In this document: positions 31,464 to 40,415 of the stretch, piece by piece
Layout of the letters: each line of letters begins with the position of its first letter
How positions within the stretch are numbered: position 1 is the first letter of the stretch
Source of the DNA: Floricoccus penangensis
Lineage (GTDB): Bacteria > Bacillota > Bacilli > Lactobacillales > Streptococcaceae
Length of the DNA stretch: 64,000 nucleotides
NCBI RefSeq assembly: GCF_001832885.1
Contig: NZ_MKIQ01000028.1
Span: forward strand, 186,001-250,000
Direction: 5' to 3'
The notes under the pieces: model-generated
Seen by the model: only the letters and a program-made list of their open reading frames with translations
Told to the model about the DNA's origin: nothing
The model's database searches: none
Program-made: the position numbers and the translations under genes

Positions 31464-31505
31464 AAAAAGAACATGATTTTCAGTCATGTTCTTTTCTTTT
31501 CTTTT
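31464..31505. terminator. Shared terminator of lipoprotein gene and ABC exporter operon
   Basis: AAAAGAACATGA (31465-31476) pairs perfectly with TCATGTTCTTTT (31484-31495), with T-rich flanks on both strands. Confidence 0.85.
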
Positions 31506-33240
31506 AAATATTTTGATAACGTGAAGCCTGAATTGAATATAAATGATTGTAATCCTCTGATTCTTTCATGACCTGTTCATGAGTTCCACGTGCTTGTATT
31601 CGCCCATCTTTCATAAACCAAACTTCATCAGCTTTAGTAGCCGCACTTAATCGATGTGAAATTAAAAAAATGATTTTTTGACCTCTTAGTCTTGCAATGG
31701 AATCATAAAGTCCTTTTTCTTTTTCTATATCAAGAGCTGCTGCTGGTTCATCTAAAATTAGAATATCACGGTCTTGATACAATGCTCTAAGTACTGCTAC
31801 TTGTTGAGCCTGTCCTCCTGATAATTCAACATAATCATCATCAAGCTCTTTTCCCAGACTATCATTAATATCAAAAGTTGTATTCCAATTCAACTTATTA
31901 ATGTCAGATTCAATACGCTCGTCATCAATTTCATTCAAACTGCAAGCTATATTTTGCTTTATTGATAAATCATTAATAAGAGTAAAATCTTGATAGACAC
32001 TCGAAATATTTTTAAATTTGGATCCATACATTTTTAATTTCTTATAGGATAATTGACCTATTTCAGGCTGGTACAATCCTGATATCAGTTTAATAAGTGT
32101 TGATTTTCCTGCTCCATTTTCTCCAATGACAACAATTAACTTCTTATCATCAACTTCGAAATTAATCCCCTTTAAAATCTTATGATTTTTGTAACCAAAG
32201 GACAAATCTTTAGCGATTAAAGATTCTTCTGAAACTGAACTTGCTTCCTCCTCGACTGCTTCAATATCTAAAAATTCAAGTATTGGGCTTGCATATTGTG
32301 AGTAACGCCAAAAGTCAACAATACTCTCTGTAATCCCATTGATGGCTGACGAAAATTTTATGATACTTGCAATTGATATATTAAAAATAGCAAGGTCTAT
32401 TTTCCCTGCAAAGAAGTTCCTTGCAGAAAATAAGACAATAAGCATAACTGAAAAATTAGCAATGAAATCAGAGATTGCAATTCCTACTCCTTGCCTTTGA
32501 TAAAAGTCCTTAAATTTAATGTTAAACTGCTTACGAATTTTTTTAAATGAAGCTGACATAAATTCTTCTATATGGTTTACTTTTATATCCAACATTTTAT
32601 TTTTATCAAAAGGAAACATCTCATAGTACCAAAAACGTCTATTTATTGGGGCTAGTTCTTCATAAAATTTATCATCTTTTTGAGCAAATTTTATTTTAAT
32701 ATAAAAATTTAAAAATGAGCAAACTAGAAGTACGATACCAAGAAGCGGAGACATACTGGTAATTACAGCAATTGTTGTAATAATTACTACAAGATTTTCA
32801 ATACCATTTGTTATGGCTTCAAGTAAATTTTCAAGGCAATATTGATTTCTGAGAGAAAATTCTGCTTGTTCTTGCAAGATATAAAAACTTGGACTCTCTA
32901 GTTGACTGAAACTTACTGACATTGATTTATCAAGAAGCATCTTTTCTAAATTCATGATATAAGCATGGCGAAATTGCTGCATTTTTGAATTTATCAAGGT
33001 TTTTACTAATTTAATCAAAACTAGAACAACCAATAAAATTATAAGCTTATTAATCTCTAGTTTATTTTGTAAGACAAGTGTCATCTTTCCTACTAAATCT
33101 AGAATGACTAAGGTTTCAAAAATACTCAAAATTATTTCAAGTAGGAGTGCAAATAGAAAAGTCTTATCTGCCTTATATGAATGGGCCAAAAGTTTCAAAC
33201 TTGTTTTAATATTTTTCAATTTATTTAGCCTCACTTTCAT
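31504..33240 (-). CDS. ABC exporter half-transporter (TMD-NBD), second of pair
   Basis: The 578-residue protein has about five or six membrane segments in residues 1-310. The ATPase follows: Walker A GENGAGKST, signature ELSGGQAQQ, Walker B ILILDEPAAALD, then FLISHRLSAATKADE (H-loop). It is an export-type half transporter and overlaps its partner by 20 bases. Start: ATG at 33240 inside the upstream gene; a TTG at 33222 has a better spaced GTGAGG site and may be the true start. With its partner it probably exports the product of the ATP-grasp/methyltransferase locus, or its precursor peptide. No protease domain is present. Confidence 0.88.
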   Translation of the reverse strand: MKVRLNKLKNIKTSLKLLAHSYKADKTFLFALLLEIILSIFETLVILDLVGKMTLVLQNKLEINKLIILLVVLVLIKLVKTLINSKMQQFRHAYIMNLEKMLLDKSMSVSFSQLESPSFYILQEQAEFSLRNQYCLENLLEAITNGIENLVVIITTIAVITSMSPLLGIVLLVCSFLNFYIKIKFAQKDDKFYEELAPINRRFWYYEMFPFDKNKMLDIKVNHIEEFMSASFKKIRKQFNIKFKDFYQRQGVGIAISDFIANFSVMLIVLFSARNFFAGKIDLAIFNISIASIIKFSSAINGITESIVDFWRYSQYASPILEFLDIEAVEEEASSVSEESLIAKDLSFGYKNHKILKGINFEVDDKKLIVVIGENGAGKSTLIKLISGLYQPEIGQLSYKKLKMYGSKFKNISSVYQDFTLINDLSIKQNIACSLNEIDDERIESDINKLNWNTTFDINDSLGKELDDDYVELSGGQAQQVAVLRALYQDRDILILDEPAAALDIEKEKGLYDSIARLRGQKIIFLISHRLSAATKADEVWFMKDGRIQARGTHEQVMKESEDYNHLYSIQASRYQNI

Positions 33241-34963
33241 ACATACTACTTGCTAAATCTCGTAAATGACGGTAGTAGTCAGACCTTTTAATAAGTTCAT
33301 TATGACCGCCAATATCTTCAATCTTATGGTCCTTTATGACAATCACCTTATCAACAATATTTGAAACGGCAAGTCGATGCGAGATTACAATGAATCCACG
33401 TTCTTTACTCTCCTTCTCAATTCTCTCATAAAACTCTATCTCCTTTGAAGGATCAAGTGCAGATGTCGGTTCATCCAAAACAAGCATTCTCACATCTTGA
33501 ACCAGAGCGCGTAGAATTAAAAGCAATTGCTCCTGACCACCTGATGGTTTAAAGGCATCATCGTAGAAATCCTGCCCAATATTAGTTGCTAAATCAATTA
33601 GCTGACCATCTTTCTTAAGAGTATTTTCTGCAAAATAACTTCTAGCATACTCCACTTTATCTGAAGCAAGATTATCTTCATTAAAAAATAGATTATCTCC
33701 AATACTTCCTGCAAAGAGTAAAGAATTTTGGAAAACTGATGAAAAATATTCCAGTCTTTGATCTGCAGTAGTCGGCTTATTATTAATCAAAATTTTGCCT
33801 TCGCTAGGGTCAAAAAGCCCAATTAAAAGTTTTATTAAGGTAGTCTTCCCTGCCCCATTTTCCCCGATAATACCAAGTTTATCCTGAGAATTTATATTGA
33901 AATTCAGATTATCCAGAACAATATCTTCGCTTCCAGGATATACGAATGAAACATTTTTAAACTCAATATCAAAATCCTCTAAATTATTAACCATTTGGCT
34001 ATCATTGTATTCTTGACCACTATTATCAAGCGTAGCATCATAATCTGTAAAAAGTTTTGCATTTTTATTGAGATCAGCTAGTGTTTCCAGAACTTTTTTA
34101 AACATTGTTTTAAGTAAAATATACATACTAAAAATCAGGAAAATTAAAGCAAGAGATAGCTCATTTCGACTTGGATAAAGAATATAAAGAACTAATCCAT
34201 CATTTAATACTTCAATTAGAAGAGATAAAATTGCAAGGACTGTCGCTAAATTTGTACGACGATTAATAATATCTTTTGCTGCTTTTGTTAACTCTTCATA
34301 TCTCTCTAAAATTATTGGTTTAAGTCCAAATGTTCTAATATCTTTTCCATATGAGTTATCTGTTGTTATTTCCTGAAAGTATTCTAATTTCTCACCGATT
34401 TGACCACTATCAAGATCAGTATCAATATCAAAATCATTCAATTTTTGCTTGATGGGAAAGCTCAAGCCTGTAAGTATCAATGTCAAAAGTACAATAAAAA
34501 TATTATTTTTCCCGATTGCAACCCCACCTATTATGATTAAAAATAAATAAGGAAAGAGATAGACCATATCAATAATTACGCCTTGATAACCAATGTTGTC
34601 GCCACCAAAGAAATCTATAGCTCTATTAATTGTTGACATGAAGTTATTGTCTTCAAAATATTGATATTTACTTTTATAAGTTTTATCGACTAGTGACTGT
34701 ACTTGTTCCATACGACTTTTAAAGGCAAGATAGACTATTTTCTGCCCCAAAATATCTGACATAAATTTACAAATAAAAATGATTGCATAGAATAATAAAA
34801 TAATGCCTGCAAATTTAGTGAAATTCATATTTTTTTCTTCTAAAAGCGATAGTATATACCCAAAAGAGTAACTATCGAGAAAATAAGCCAAAATGAATGC
34901 CAGATAAAAAATAAGCAGGATACAAATATTCTGCTTAAAAAAATCTTTGATTCTCTTTTTCAT
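33221..34963 (-). CDS. ABC exporter half-transporter (TMD-NBD), first of pair
   Basis: The 580-residue export-type half transporter has an N-terminal membrane domain of about 320 residues. Walker A is GENGAGKTT, the Q-loop SVFQNSLLF, the signature is KPSGGQEQ (Pro in place of Leu), Walker B MLVLDEPTSALD and H-loop FIVISHRLAVSN. It resembles lantibiotic-type exporters in general layout. A TATAAT sequence about 28 bases upstream of the start (minus strand) and a CCGGAGGAT ribosome site suggest it may have its own promoter as well as readthrough from the ATP-grasp gene. Confidence 0.88.
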   Translation of the reverse strand: MKKRIKDFFKQNICILLIFYLAFILAYFLDSYSFGYILSLLEEKNMNFTKFAGIILLFYAIIFICKFMSDILGQKIVYLAFKSRMEQVQSLVDKTYKSKYQYFEDNNFMSTINRAIDFFGGDNIGYQGVIIDMVYLFPYLFLIIIGGVAIGKNNIFIVLLTLILTGLSFPIKQKLNDFDIDTDLDSGQIGEKLEYFQEITTDNSYGKDIRTFGLKPIILERYEELTKAAKDIINRRTNLATVLAILSLLIEVLNDGLVLYILYPSRNELSLALIFLIFSMYILLKTMFKKVLETLADLNKNAKLFTDYDATLDNSGQEYNDSQMVNNLEDFDIEFKNVSFVYPGSEDIVLDNLNFNINSQDKLGIIGENGAGKTTLIKLLIGLFDPSEGKILINNKPTTADQRLEYFSSVFQNSLLFAGSIGDNLFFNEDNLASDKVEYARSYFAENTLKKDGQLIDLATNIGQDFYDDAFKPSGGQEQLLLILRALVQDVRMLVLDEPTSALDPSKEIEFYERIEKESKERGFIVISHRLAVSNIVDKVIVIKDHKIEDIGGHNELIKRSDYYRHLRDLASSMYESEAK

Positions 34964-35080
34964 AATATCCTCCGGAATGTTATATATATTATATCATTAA
35001 AGATTATTATTTTAAAAATAAATATTAAAATTAATAAAAACTTCACTCAAATAGTAAAGTTTTTAAATATATTAAAGCAA

Positions 35081-36289
35081 TTAAACAATCAAAGTATTAT
35101 GTCTTACAAACCTATCCACGTAATCAAGGCCTGACAGTATCTCTTCTTCGGTCTCACCTTTTAAAGTTATTCTACAGATTGCTTGAACACTACTTTCGTG
35201 TTTTTTATATTCACGACCAATTTTTGCAAACATCTTTGTATCAATGACATCAAACTTTTGACTTATAAGTTCCATATTATCAGGTAGGCTAACAAGTTTA
35301 CCGATTCCAGAATTTACAAGAATGAAACCATAATGAGAGCTATTATTCTTTTCAAAGACTGGAATTTCATCATAGTCACCTATCTCTGCTAAAAGACTTG
35401 CTCTAACAGGGTCAATACCATACTCATCTCTGACTATATCATGTACTCCTCCACCGCCTAAGCGAGAAGCTATTTCTAAGAAATAAATATCTTCTCCATC
35501 AAAGAAGACTTCTAAATGAAGTAAACAATCTTTTGGTACTGGAATCTTCTCTATTAGTTCCTTCATATAGTCACTAAATATCACTTCATCTTCCCCATCA
35601 AGTTGGATACTTGCTGTAGATTTATTATCCAAATGAGCCAAGGTTGGATATAGATATCTCGATGGTTTAACATAGCGTAATTCATTGTTAGCAATAAAGC
35701 CATCAATATGATACAAATCGCCTTGAATAAAATTCTGAATTATAAATTTTCCAGCGTGGAAATCAATATGACCATACTTTCTAATTTCATCTTCTCTATC
35801 GATTTTGTATGTTTCCATGGTTCCTGCTCCATCAATTGGTTTAATGATTAATGGATATCCATTCTTCTTTCCAAAGCTAAAAATATCTAATATACTTCCA
35901 AGTGATTTTGTGATAGGTGCTTTAAATCCATTTTCTCTTACAATTTTATTCATTACTAATTTATTTCTGAAAAATGTGGCACTATCTATATTTTGACCTT
36001 CAATTGAAAAGTATTTGCGAAGATTTGCAGCTACGTCAATATCAAACTCATCAATAGCAAACATTCTCTGACAGGGAGTATTCTCCATTATAAGCATTGA
36101 CTTTAACATAATACTATTTTCAGACCATGAATCTATGACATGAATTGAAATATTCTCCCCTAAATCTTTATAAGATTCTTCTACACGTTCTGGAACAATT
36201 ATTTGAAACTCATGTTCCATTTTATCTAAGCCCCATTCATCTATCTTAATATAGTCTGCACTCATCTGTGATAAAATCAAAACCTTCAT
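35081..36289 (-). CDS. ATP-grasp ligase of unknown substrate
   Basis: The 402-residue protein has an N-terminal Rossmann-like part (MKVLILSQMSADYIKIDEW). The ATP-grasp core is YPLIIKPIDGAGTMETYKI, KFIIQNFIQGDLYHIDGFI, and HLEVFFDGEDIYFLEIASRLGGGGV with the Mg-binding Glu residues. This subgroup includes amino-acid ligases that make dipeptides or amide natural products. The acyl and amine substrates cannot be told. Its promoter at 36332-36380 carries the Rgg-type operator. It sits between a methyltransferase and two ABC exporters, which suggests synthesis and export of a small metabolite. Confidence 0.85.
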   Translation of the reverse strand: MKVLILSQMSADYIKIDEWGLDKMEHEFQIIVPERVEESYKDLGENISIHVIDSWSENSIMLKSMLIMENTPCQRMFAIDEFDIDVAANLRKYFSIEGQNIDSATFFRNKLVMNKIVRENGFKAPITKSLGSILDIFSFGKKNGYPLIIKPIDGAGTMETYKIDREDEIRKYGHIDFHAGKFIIQNFIQGDLYHIDGFIANNELRYVKPSRYLYPTLAHLDNKSTASIQLDGEDEVIFSDYMKELIEKIPVPKDCLLHLEVFFDGEDIYFLEIASRLGGGGVHDIVRDEYGIDPVRASLLAEIGDYDEIPVFEKNNSSHYGFILVNSGIGKLVSLPDNMELISQKFDVIDTKMFAKIGREYKKHESSVQAICRITLKGETEEEILSGLDYVDRFVRHNTLIV

Positions 36290-36331
36290 ATTTCTCTCCT
36301 CTTAAAACAATATATTTTTATTTTCATATTT

Positions 36332-36380
36332 ATCATACATTGATGGAGAGATTTGAAAGTTTTTTGTACACTTTAGTCAC
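36332..36380 (-). promoter_or_regulatory. Operator-promoter A (ATP-grasp gene)
   Basis: On the minus strand GTGACTAAAGTGTAC (36366-36380), exactly 28 bases, TATGAT (36332-36337). The same arrangement occurs at 37153-37201 and 39389-39437. No -35 box is seen at 17 bases. Confidence 0.8.
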
Positions 36381-36388
36381 ATAATTTA

Positions 36389-37123
36389 TTACTTAAAAAT
36401 TAAATGATGGAAAAATGCGATATTTACAAAATCTGAGTTTTCATATGTTTTTCTTTCTAATTCTAACATGTTATCATACCATTCATCTGTAAATTTAACT
36501 TCTGTATTCGCTGACAGTCCGTAAAAAATCCTAATTCCATAAAGTTCTTTTTGTTTAAGGCCTGCTCCACCTAGAATATCTTCCAGAAAATGATTTTCGT
36601 ATTCATTAATGGTGCCAAAATTTTCTGATTTCTTTTCTTCACCATTAAGTAGATTCAGTGCTTCTTTGGGATTATCCTGTAAGACTGCTTGAGATAAGAT
36701 TGCTCCTGTGGGATTATGTTTAACAATAGAAATCTTTCCACCAGTATTCAAAAGATTCACTAATAATGAAAGAATTCCTTTTTTGTCGCTTACATATTCA
36801 AGTACATTGTGGATTACAATAAAATCAAACTTTTGCTTTTCTTCTTTCATGACATCAATAAATCCATCTAAGTCACCTGTTAGTTGGCGAAAATTTCCTT
36901 CATTAACTGAATAAGATATCATCTGAGAGTTTGGTTCATATGCAGTAACTTCATGATTTTTAGCAAGATGCTTAGCTGTAAATCCAAGTCCACTCCCAAA
37001 GTCTAAGACTTTTGCTCCTGAAGGTATATTCTTATCAATTTGTTCAAATAAAAGTTGATAAAACAATTTTCCCCAAGGCATTTCTGTCATATTTTTATAG
37101 TACGCTTCCACATTAATTGTCAT
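36389..37123 (-). CDS. Class I SAM-dependent methyltransferase
   Basis: The 244-residue protein has motif I KVLDFGSGLGFTAKHLA, an acidic AYEPN at the end of strand 2, FDFIVIHNVLEYVSDKKG (motif II region) and GGKISIVKHNPTG (motif III). It belongs to the broad UbiE/Methyltransf_11-like group. Given the neighbours, it probably methylates the product of the adjacent ATP-grasp enzyme. Its promoter B overlaps the start region of the divergent Rgg-like regulator gene, and a second operator (A) separates it from the ATP-grasp gene. Confidence 0.85.
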   Translation of the reverse strand: MTINVEAYYKNMTEMPWGKLFYQLLFEQIDKNIPSGAKVLDFGSGLGFTAKHLAKNHEVTAYEPNSQMISYSVNEGNFRQLTGDLDGFIDVMKEEKQKFDFIVIHNVLEYVSDKKGILSLLVNLLNTGGKISIVKHNPTGAILSQAVLQDNPKEALNLLNGEEKKSENFGTINEYENHFLEDILGGAGLKQKELYGIRIFYGLSANTEVKFTDEWYDNMLELERKTYENSDFVNIAFFHHLIFK

Positions 37124-37152
37124 TTATTCACTCCTCTTTTCTTTCTTTTTTT

Positions 37153-37201
37153 ATGATACAATAAAAAAAAAAAATTAATTTTTTTTGTACACACTAATCA
37201 C
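37153..37201 (-). promoter_or_regulatory. Operator-promoter B (methyltransferase / first Rgg-like gene)
   Basis: On the minus strand GTGATTAGTGTGTAC (37187-37201), 28 bases, TATCAT (37153-37158). On the plus strand the same DNA offers an extended -10, TGATACAAT (37154-37162), for the regulator gene, so the two promoters overlap and the operator falls just downstream of the regulator's start point. Confidence 0.8.
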
Positions 37202-37217
37202 ACTTCAAGGAGAAAAT

Positions 37218-38090
37218 ATGCGCTGGGATATTGGTTCAGTTTATAAAGATATAAGAAAATCCAAAAATCTATCTCAAGAAGAGATTTGCGGAAAGACAAT
37301 TTCAAGAACCACTTTATCAAAATTTGAAAATAATAAGCTTGTACCATCATATCAAACAATGGAGTTTCTACTAAGGCAGGTGAATGTCAGTTTCCAGGAG
37401 TTTAATTTTCTATGTAATAAGGATGGAAAAGATAAACGGCAAGAGATTTTTAATGAGTTTAAAACGATAAATAGTAGTTGTGAAATTGATAAGTTAAAGA
37501 CATTAATGTTTAAATGTGAAGAATTACTAAAGACGGAGGATGATTTAGTAATTAAAAACTATCATCGCATCCTTACATCATACCTAAATATTTCCTTGAA
37601 CAATAATAGTATCTCTGACCAATCTAAAGAATTCGTTTCAGAGATATGGGATGATTTAAAATCAATGGATACATGGTATTATAATGATTTATTTATTATC
37701 AACTCAATAATTCATCGCATTCCTATATCTACTCTTCCCGAAATCATTAAGCCGATATTAGAGAGCGCAGATAAATACAAAAATTATAATAATAATAGTT
37801 TAAACATTTTGCGAGTCTGCCTTTTTCTAAATATGTCTACTCTTTATTTACAAAACAATATGATTAAAGAATGTATTGAAATTACTAATCTTGGCTTAGA
37901 TTACGCAAAAAAACTTAAAAATTATTATTACTTATCATACTCTTGGGTTAGATTGGGTCTATGTCAAGGAAATAAAAAGATGATAGAAAAAGGAATTAAT
38001 CTTGCTGAGCTTACAGAAGAACCCGACTTATTGAAGGAAATGCTTGATGAAGTTGAATACTATAGTGATAAAATTACTCCAATTTCATAA
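37218..38090 (+). CDS. Rgg/MutR-type transcriptional regulator, paralogue 1
   Basis: The 290-residue protein has an N-terminal XRE helix-turn-helix (GSVYKDIRKSKNLSQEEICGKTISRTTLSKFENNKLVPS, read in parts) and an all-helical C-terminal region of about 220 residues typical of Rgg/GadR/MutR proteins. These often respond to short peptides. The ATG at 37218 follows AAGGAG; the longer frame is rejected. It is divergent from the methyltransferase gene and closely related to the second copy at 39497. Neither has an obvious peptide gene beside it. Confidence 0.88.
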   Translation: MRWDIGSVYKDIRKSKNLSQEEICGKTISRTTLSKFENNKLVPSYQTMEFLLRQVNVSFQEFNFLCNKDGKDKRQEIFNEFKTINSSCEIDKLKTLMFKCEELLKTEDDLVIKNYHRILTSYLNISLNNNSISDQSKEFVSEIWDDLKSMDTWYYNDLFIINSIIHRIPISTLPEIIKPILESADKYKNYNNNSLNILRVCLFLNMSTLYLQNNMIKECIEITNLGLDYAKKLKNYYYLSYSWVRLGLCQGNKKMIEKGINLAELTEEPDLLKEMLDEVEYYSDKITPIS

Positions 38091-38097
38091 TATATTA

Positions 38098-38127
38098 AAA
38101 CTCCCACCACAAAGTGAGAGTTTTTTT
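38098..38127. terminator. Shared terminator, first Rgg-like gene and MFS gene
   Basis: AAACTC-CAC pairs with GTG-GAGTTT around a short loop, with A and T runs on the two sides, between convergent genes. Confidence 0.8.
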
Positions 38128-38141
38128 ATATAGGAATTTAT

Positions 38142-39362
38142 TTACTTTTCAGATGATAATCTATCAATTAAAAAGATAAAGATTATGCTTATAATTATCA
38201 TTACAATCCCAAGAAAAATAAAATTATTTGGATTGTTAGCCTTCAAGAATGCTGAGAAAACTAAGCTTCCAATGGGCATAAATAAAACTGCAACTGTAAA
38301 TATTATTGAAAAAACTCTTCCTAAATATTCTGTATCAACCTCTGATTGTATTTTTGAGAAAAATTGAATATTAAAATTTGATAAACAGAAGGAGAATATT
38401 GCAACTATGATAAAAATAACTGGGATGCTCTGAAAATATTTAAACACTATTCCTAATAAAGCTAGTAACAAACCATTTGCAGTAATAAAACCGATTATCT
38501 TTTTCTCACTAAGCTTTTTATTAAAGAAACTGCTTAATAAGGCACCAGCAATTCCACCCACGGCTTCTGCTGTTAGGATAGTTCCATATACGTTAACATT
38601 TGATGCACTAAACATTTTGTTAGTGAAAGGAATAATCAAATTATAGCCTGCAAAGAGGAAGTTGCAAAGAGAGGATAGAGCAATTAAATAAAAGATTTTT
38701 TTCTTCGAATATACATAGATGAATCCTTCCTTGATATCACTTACAAGATTGGATAGAGAAAATTTTTTCTTTTCAACAATAGTAACTTCAACAATTGGAA
38801 TTACTGCAGTTGTAATCAACCCCGATAAAATAAAGCTTGCACCATCAACAAGAAGAGCCCCTCTCATCCCAGCTTGTTTATAAATAAAAACAGCGATAAG
38901 TGGTCCTAATACCTGGGTTATCCTTGATGAAGTTTCAAGTACAGAATTAAATTTTTGAATATTATCTTTTTCGATAACTTCTTTGACAATTGATTTATAT
39001 GAGGGTCCAGATAGACAATCAAATATTGCTAAAACAACATTAGCTAAAACAATCAAATATAATAAGTACTTAGCTTGACTTACAAAAAAGGAAAGTAATA
39101 AACAAAGTATTCCACTTAAAAAGTCAGTAATAATTATTATTTTCTTCCTGTTAAACCTATCTGCAATAACACCGCCAAATAAGTTAAAAATAATGCTTAT
39201 AACACTTTCTGATGCCTGATAAATTCCAACAAATGCAAGGCTACCATTACTCTTACTTGCCAGATAAGTGACATTTGAATAATCAAAAACAATATTTCCA
39301 AATCTTGAAATGACCTTGCCTGCCGAAATTGCTAGAGTATTCTTTTTTTCTATTTTATTCAT
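38142..39362 (-). CDS. MFS exporter (macrolide-efflux/enterobactin-exporter-like)
   Basis: The 406-residue, about 12-span protein starts at the ATG at 39362 (AAAGGAGAA upstream). The longer reading to 39437 is rejected because promoter C lies inside it. It begins NTLAISAGKVISRFGNIVFDYSN, has GVIADRFNRKKIIIITDFLSG (MFS motif A) and GPSYKSIVKE, typical of the Mef/EntS-like family of DHA3 exporters. It likely exports a small molecule. It is divergent from the second Rgg-like gene and under the same operator as the ATP-grasp locus. Confidence 0.85.
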   Translation of the reverse strand: MNKIEKKNTLAISAGKVISRFGNIVFDYSNVTYLASKSNGSLAFVGIYQASESVISIIFNLFGGVIADRFNRKKIIIITDFLSGILCLLLSFFVSQAKYLLYLIVLANVVLAIFDCLSGPSYKSIVKEVIEKDNIQKFNSVLETSSRITQVLGPLIAVFIYKQAGMRGALLVDGASFILSGLITTAVIPIVEVTIVEKKKFSLSNLVSDIKEGFIYVYSKKKIFYLIALSSLCNFLFAGYNLIIPFTNKMFSASNVNVYGTILTAEAVGGIAGALLSSFFNKKLSEKKIIGFITANGLLLALLGIVFKYFQSIPVIFIIVAIFSFCLSNFNIQFFSKIQSEVDTEYLGRVFSIIFTVAVLFMPIGSLVFSAFLKANNPNNFIFLGIVMIIISIIFIFLIDRLSSEK

Positions 39363-39388
39363 AAAACATTCTCCTTTCGATTGTTTAT

Positions 39389-39437
39389 ATGGTACAATAG
39401 AAAAAATTAATTTGAGAATTTTGTACACACTAGTCAC
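39389..39437 (-). promoter_or_regulatory. Operator-promoter C (MFS gene / second Rgg-like gene)
   Basis: On the minus strand GTGACTAGTGTGTAC (39423-39437), 28 bases, TACCAT (39389-39394). On the plus strand TGGTACAAT (39390-39398) is an extended -10 for the regulator gene. Layout identical to promoter B. Confidence 0.8.
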
Positions 39438-39496
39438 CTTTCTGCATCGAACAGGTCTAATAAACTATTTACAAAACTACATAAAAAGGAGATTCT

Positions 39497-40363
39497 ATGC
39501 GTTGGGATATTGGGTCAGTATACAAGGAAATAAGAAAATCTAAAAACTTATCACAAAAAGATATTTGCGGTAAAACACTCTCACGAACTACCATTTCAAA
39601 ATTTGAGAATAATAAACTTGTACCATCTTATCCAACTATGGAATTTTTACTAAGACAAATAAGTATGACTTTTGAAGAATTCGAATTCCTATGTAATAAG
39701 AATGGCGAAAATAAAAGAATGGATATTCTTTTAAAATATAAAGCTGTTCTAAGTAGTGCCGAAACTAAAAGGATAGTTCCACTGATTGAGCAGTGTGATG
39801 AATACTTGAAAAATGAAGACGATATTGCAATCAAAGAATCAAGGCAAGTCCTCATATCTTTGATGGAAATAGCTAAAGGAAAATTTGAAGTTACTGATGA
39901 TTTCAGAGACTCAATTTCAGAACTATGGGACAAGCTTAAGGCTATGGACACATGGTATTATACTGACTTGATGTTTATTAATATATTGATATTTAAACTT
40001 CCGATTGAAACCCTAAAAGAAATTGATAAGCCTATATTGGAAAGTATCAAAAAATATGAGAAATATAATAAAGGTGCTATTCATTTTTTAAAAATGTGTA
40101 TCTTCATTAATCTTTCAACAATTTATATGCAGAATAATTTTGTTGAGCAAGCCATTCACTTTGCTGAATTAGCTGCTGAGGTGGCAAAACAAATTAAAAA
40201 TTACTATTTCTTGTCATATGCCTACATCCGATTGGGAATTTGTAAAAATGAACAAAAACTTATTATTGATGGATTAACATTACTTGAAATTGCAGGTGAA
40301 GATGACTTTTTAAAAGAAATGAAGGATGAAATAAATTATTATAAAGAAAAAACAAATAGTTGA
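39497..40363 (+). CDS. Rgg/MutR-type transcriptional regulator, paralogue 2
   Basis: The 288-residue protein has the same domain plan as the regulator at 37218 and strongly similar ends (MRWDIGSVYKEIRKSKNLSQ; FLSYAYIRLGICKN versus YLSYSWVRLGLCQG). The helix-turn-helix halves are nearly identical, so both proteins may read the same operator, while the C-terminal sensory halves have diverged. AAAAGGAG ribosome site. It is divergent from the MFS exporter, as paralogue 1 is from the methyltransferase, which suggests a duplicated regulator-plus-target module. Confidence 0.88.
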   Translation: MRWDIGSVYKEIRKSKNLSQKDICGKTLSRTTISKFENNKLVPSYPTMEFLLRQISMTFEEFEFLCNKNGENKRMDILLKYKAVLSSAETKRIVPLIEQCDEYLKNEDDIAIKESRQVLISLMEIAKGKFEVTDDFRDSISELWDKLKAMDTWYYTDLMFINILIFKLPIETLKEIDKPILESIKKYEKYNKGAIHFLKMCIFINLSTIYMQNNFVEQAIHFAELAAEVAKQIKNYYFLSYAYIRLGICKNEQKLIIDGLTLLEIAGEDDFLKEMKDEINYYKEKTNS

Positions 40364-40374
40364 AAATTAACATA

Positions 40375-40406
40375 AAAAGCTTCCAATATCGAAATTGGAA
40401 GCTTTT
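40375..40406. terminator. Shared terminator, second Rgg-like gene and MFS gene
   Basis: AAAAGCTTCCAAT (40375-40387) pairs perfectly with ATTGGAAGCTTTT (40394-40406) between convergent genes. Confidence 0.85.
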
Positions 40407-40415
40407 AAATATATA

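Noticed and set aside
37124-37217. Short hydrophobic pheromone gene beside the Rgg-like regulators
   Set aside because: The intergenic spaces at 37124-37217, 38091-38141, 39363-39496 and 40364-40415 were read on both strands and hold promoters and terminators only.
39363-39437. N-terminal extension of the MFS exporter at 38142
   Set aside because: The extension contains the operator and -10 box of promoter C, and the internal ATG at 39362 has a strong ribosome site.
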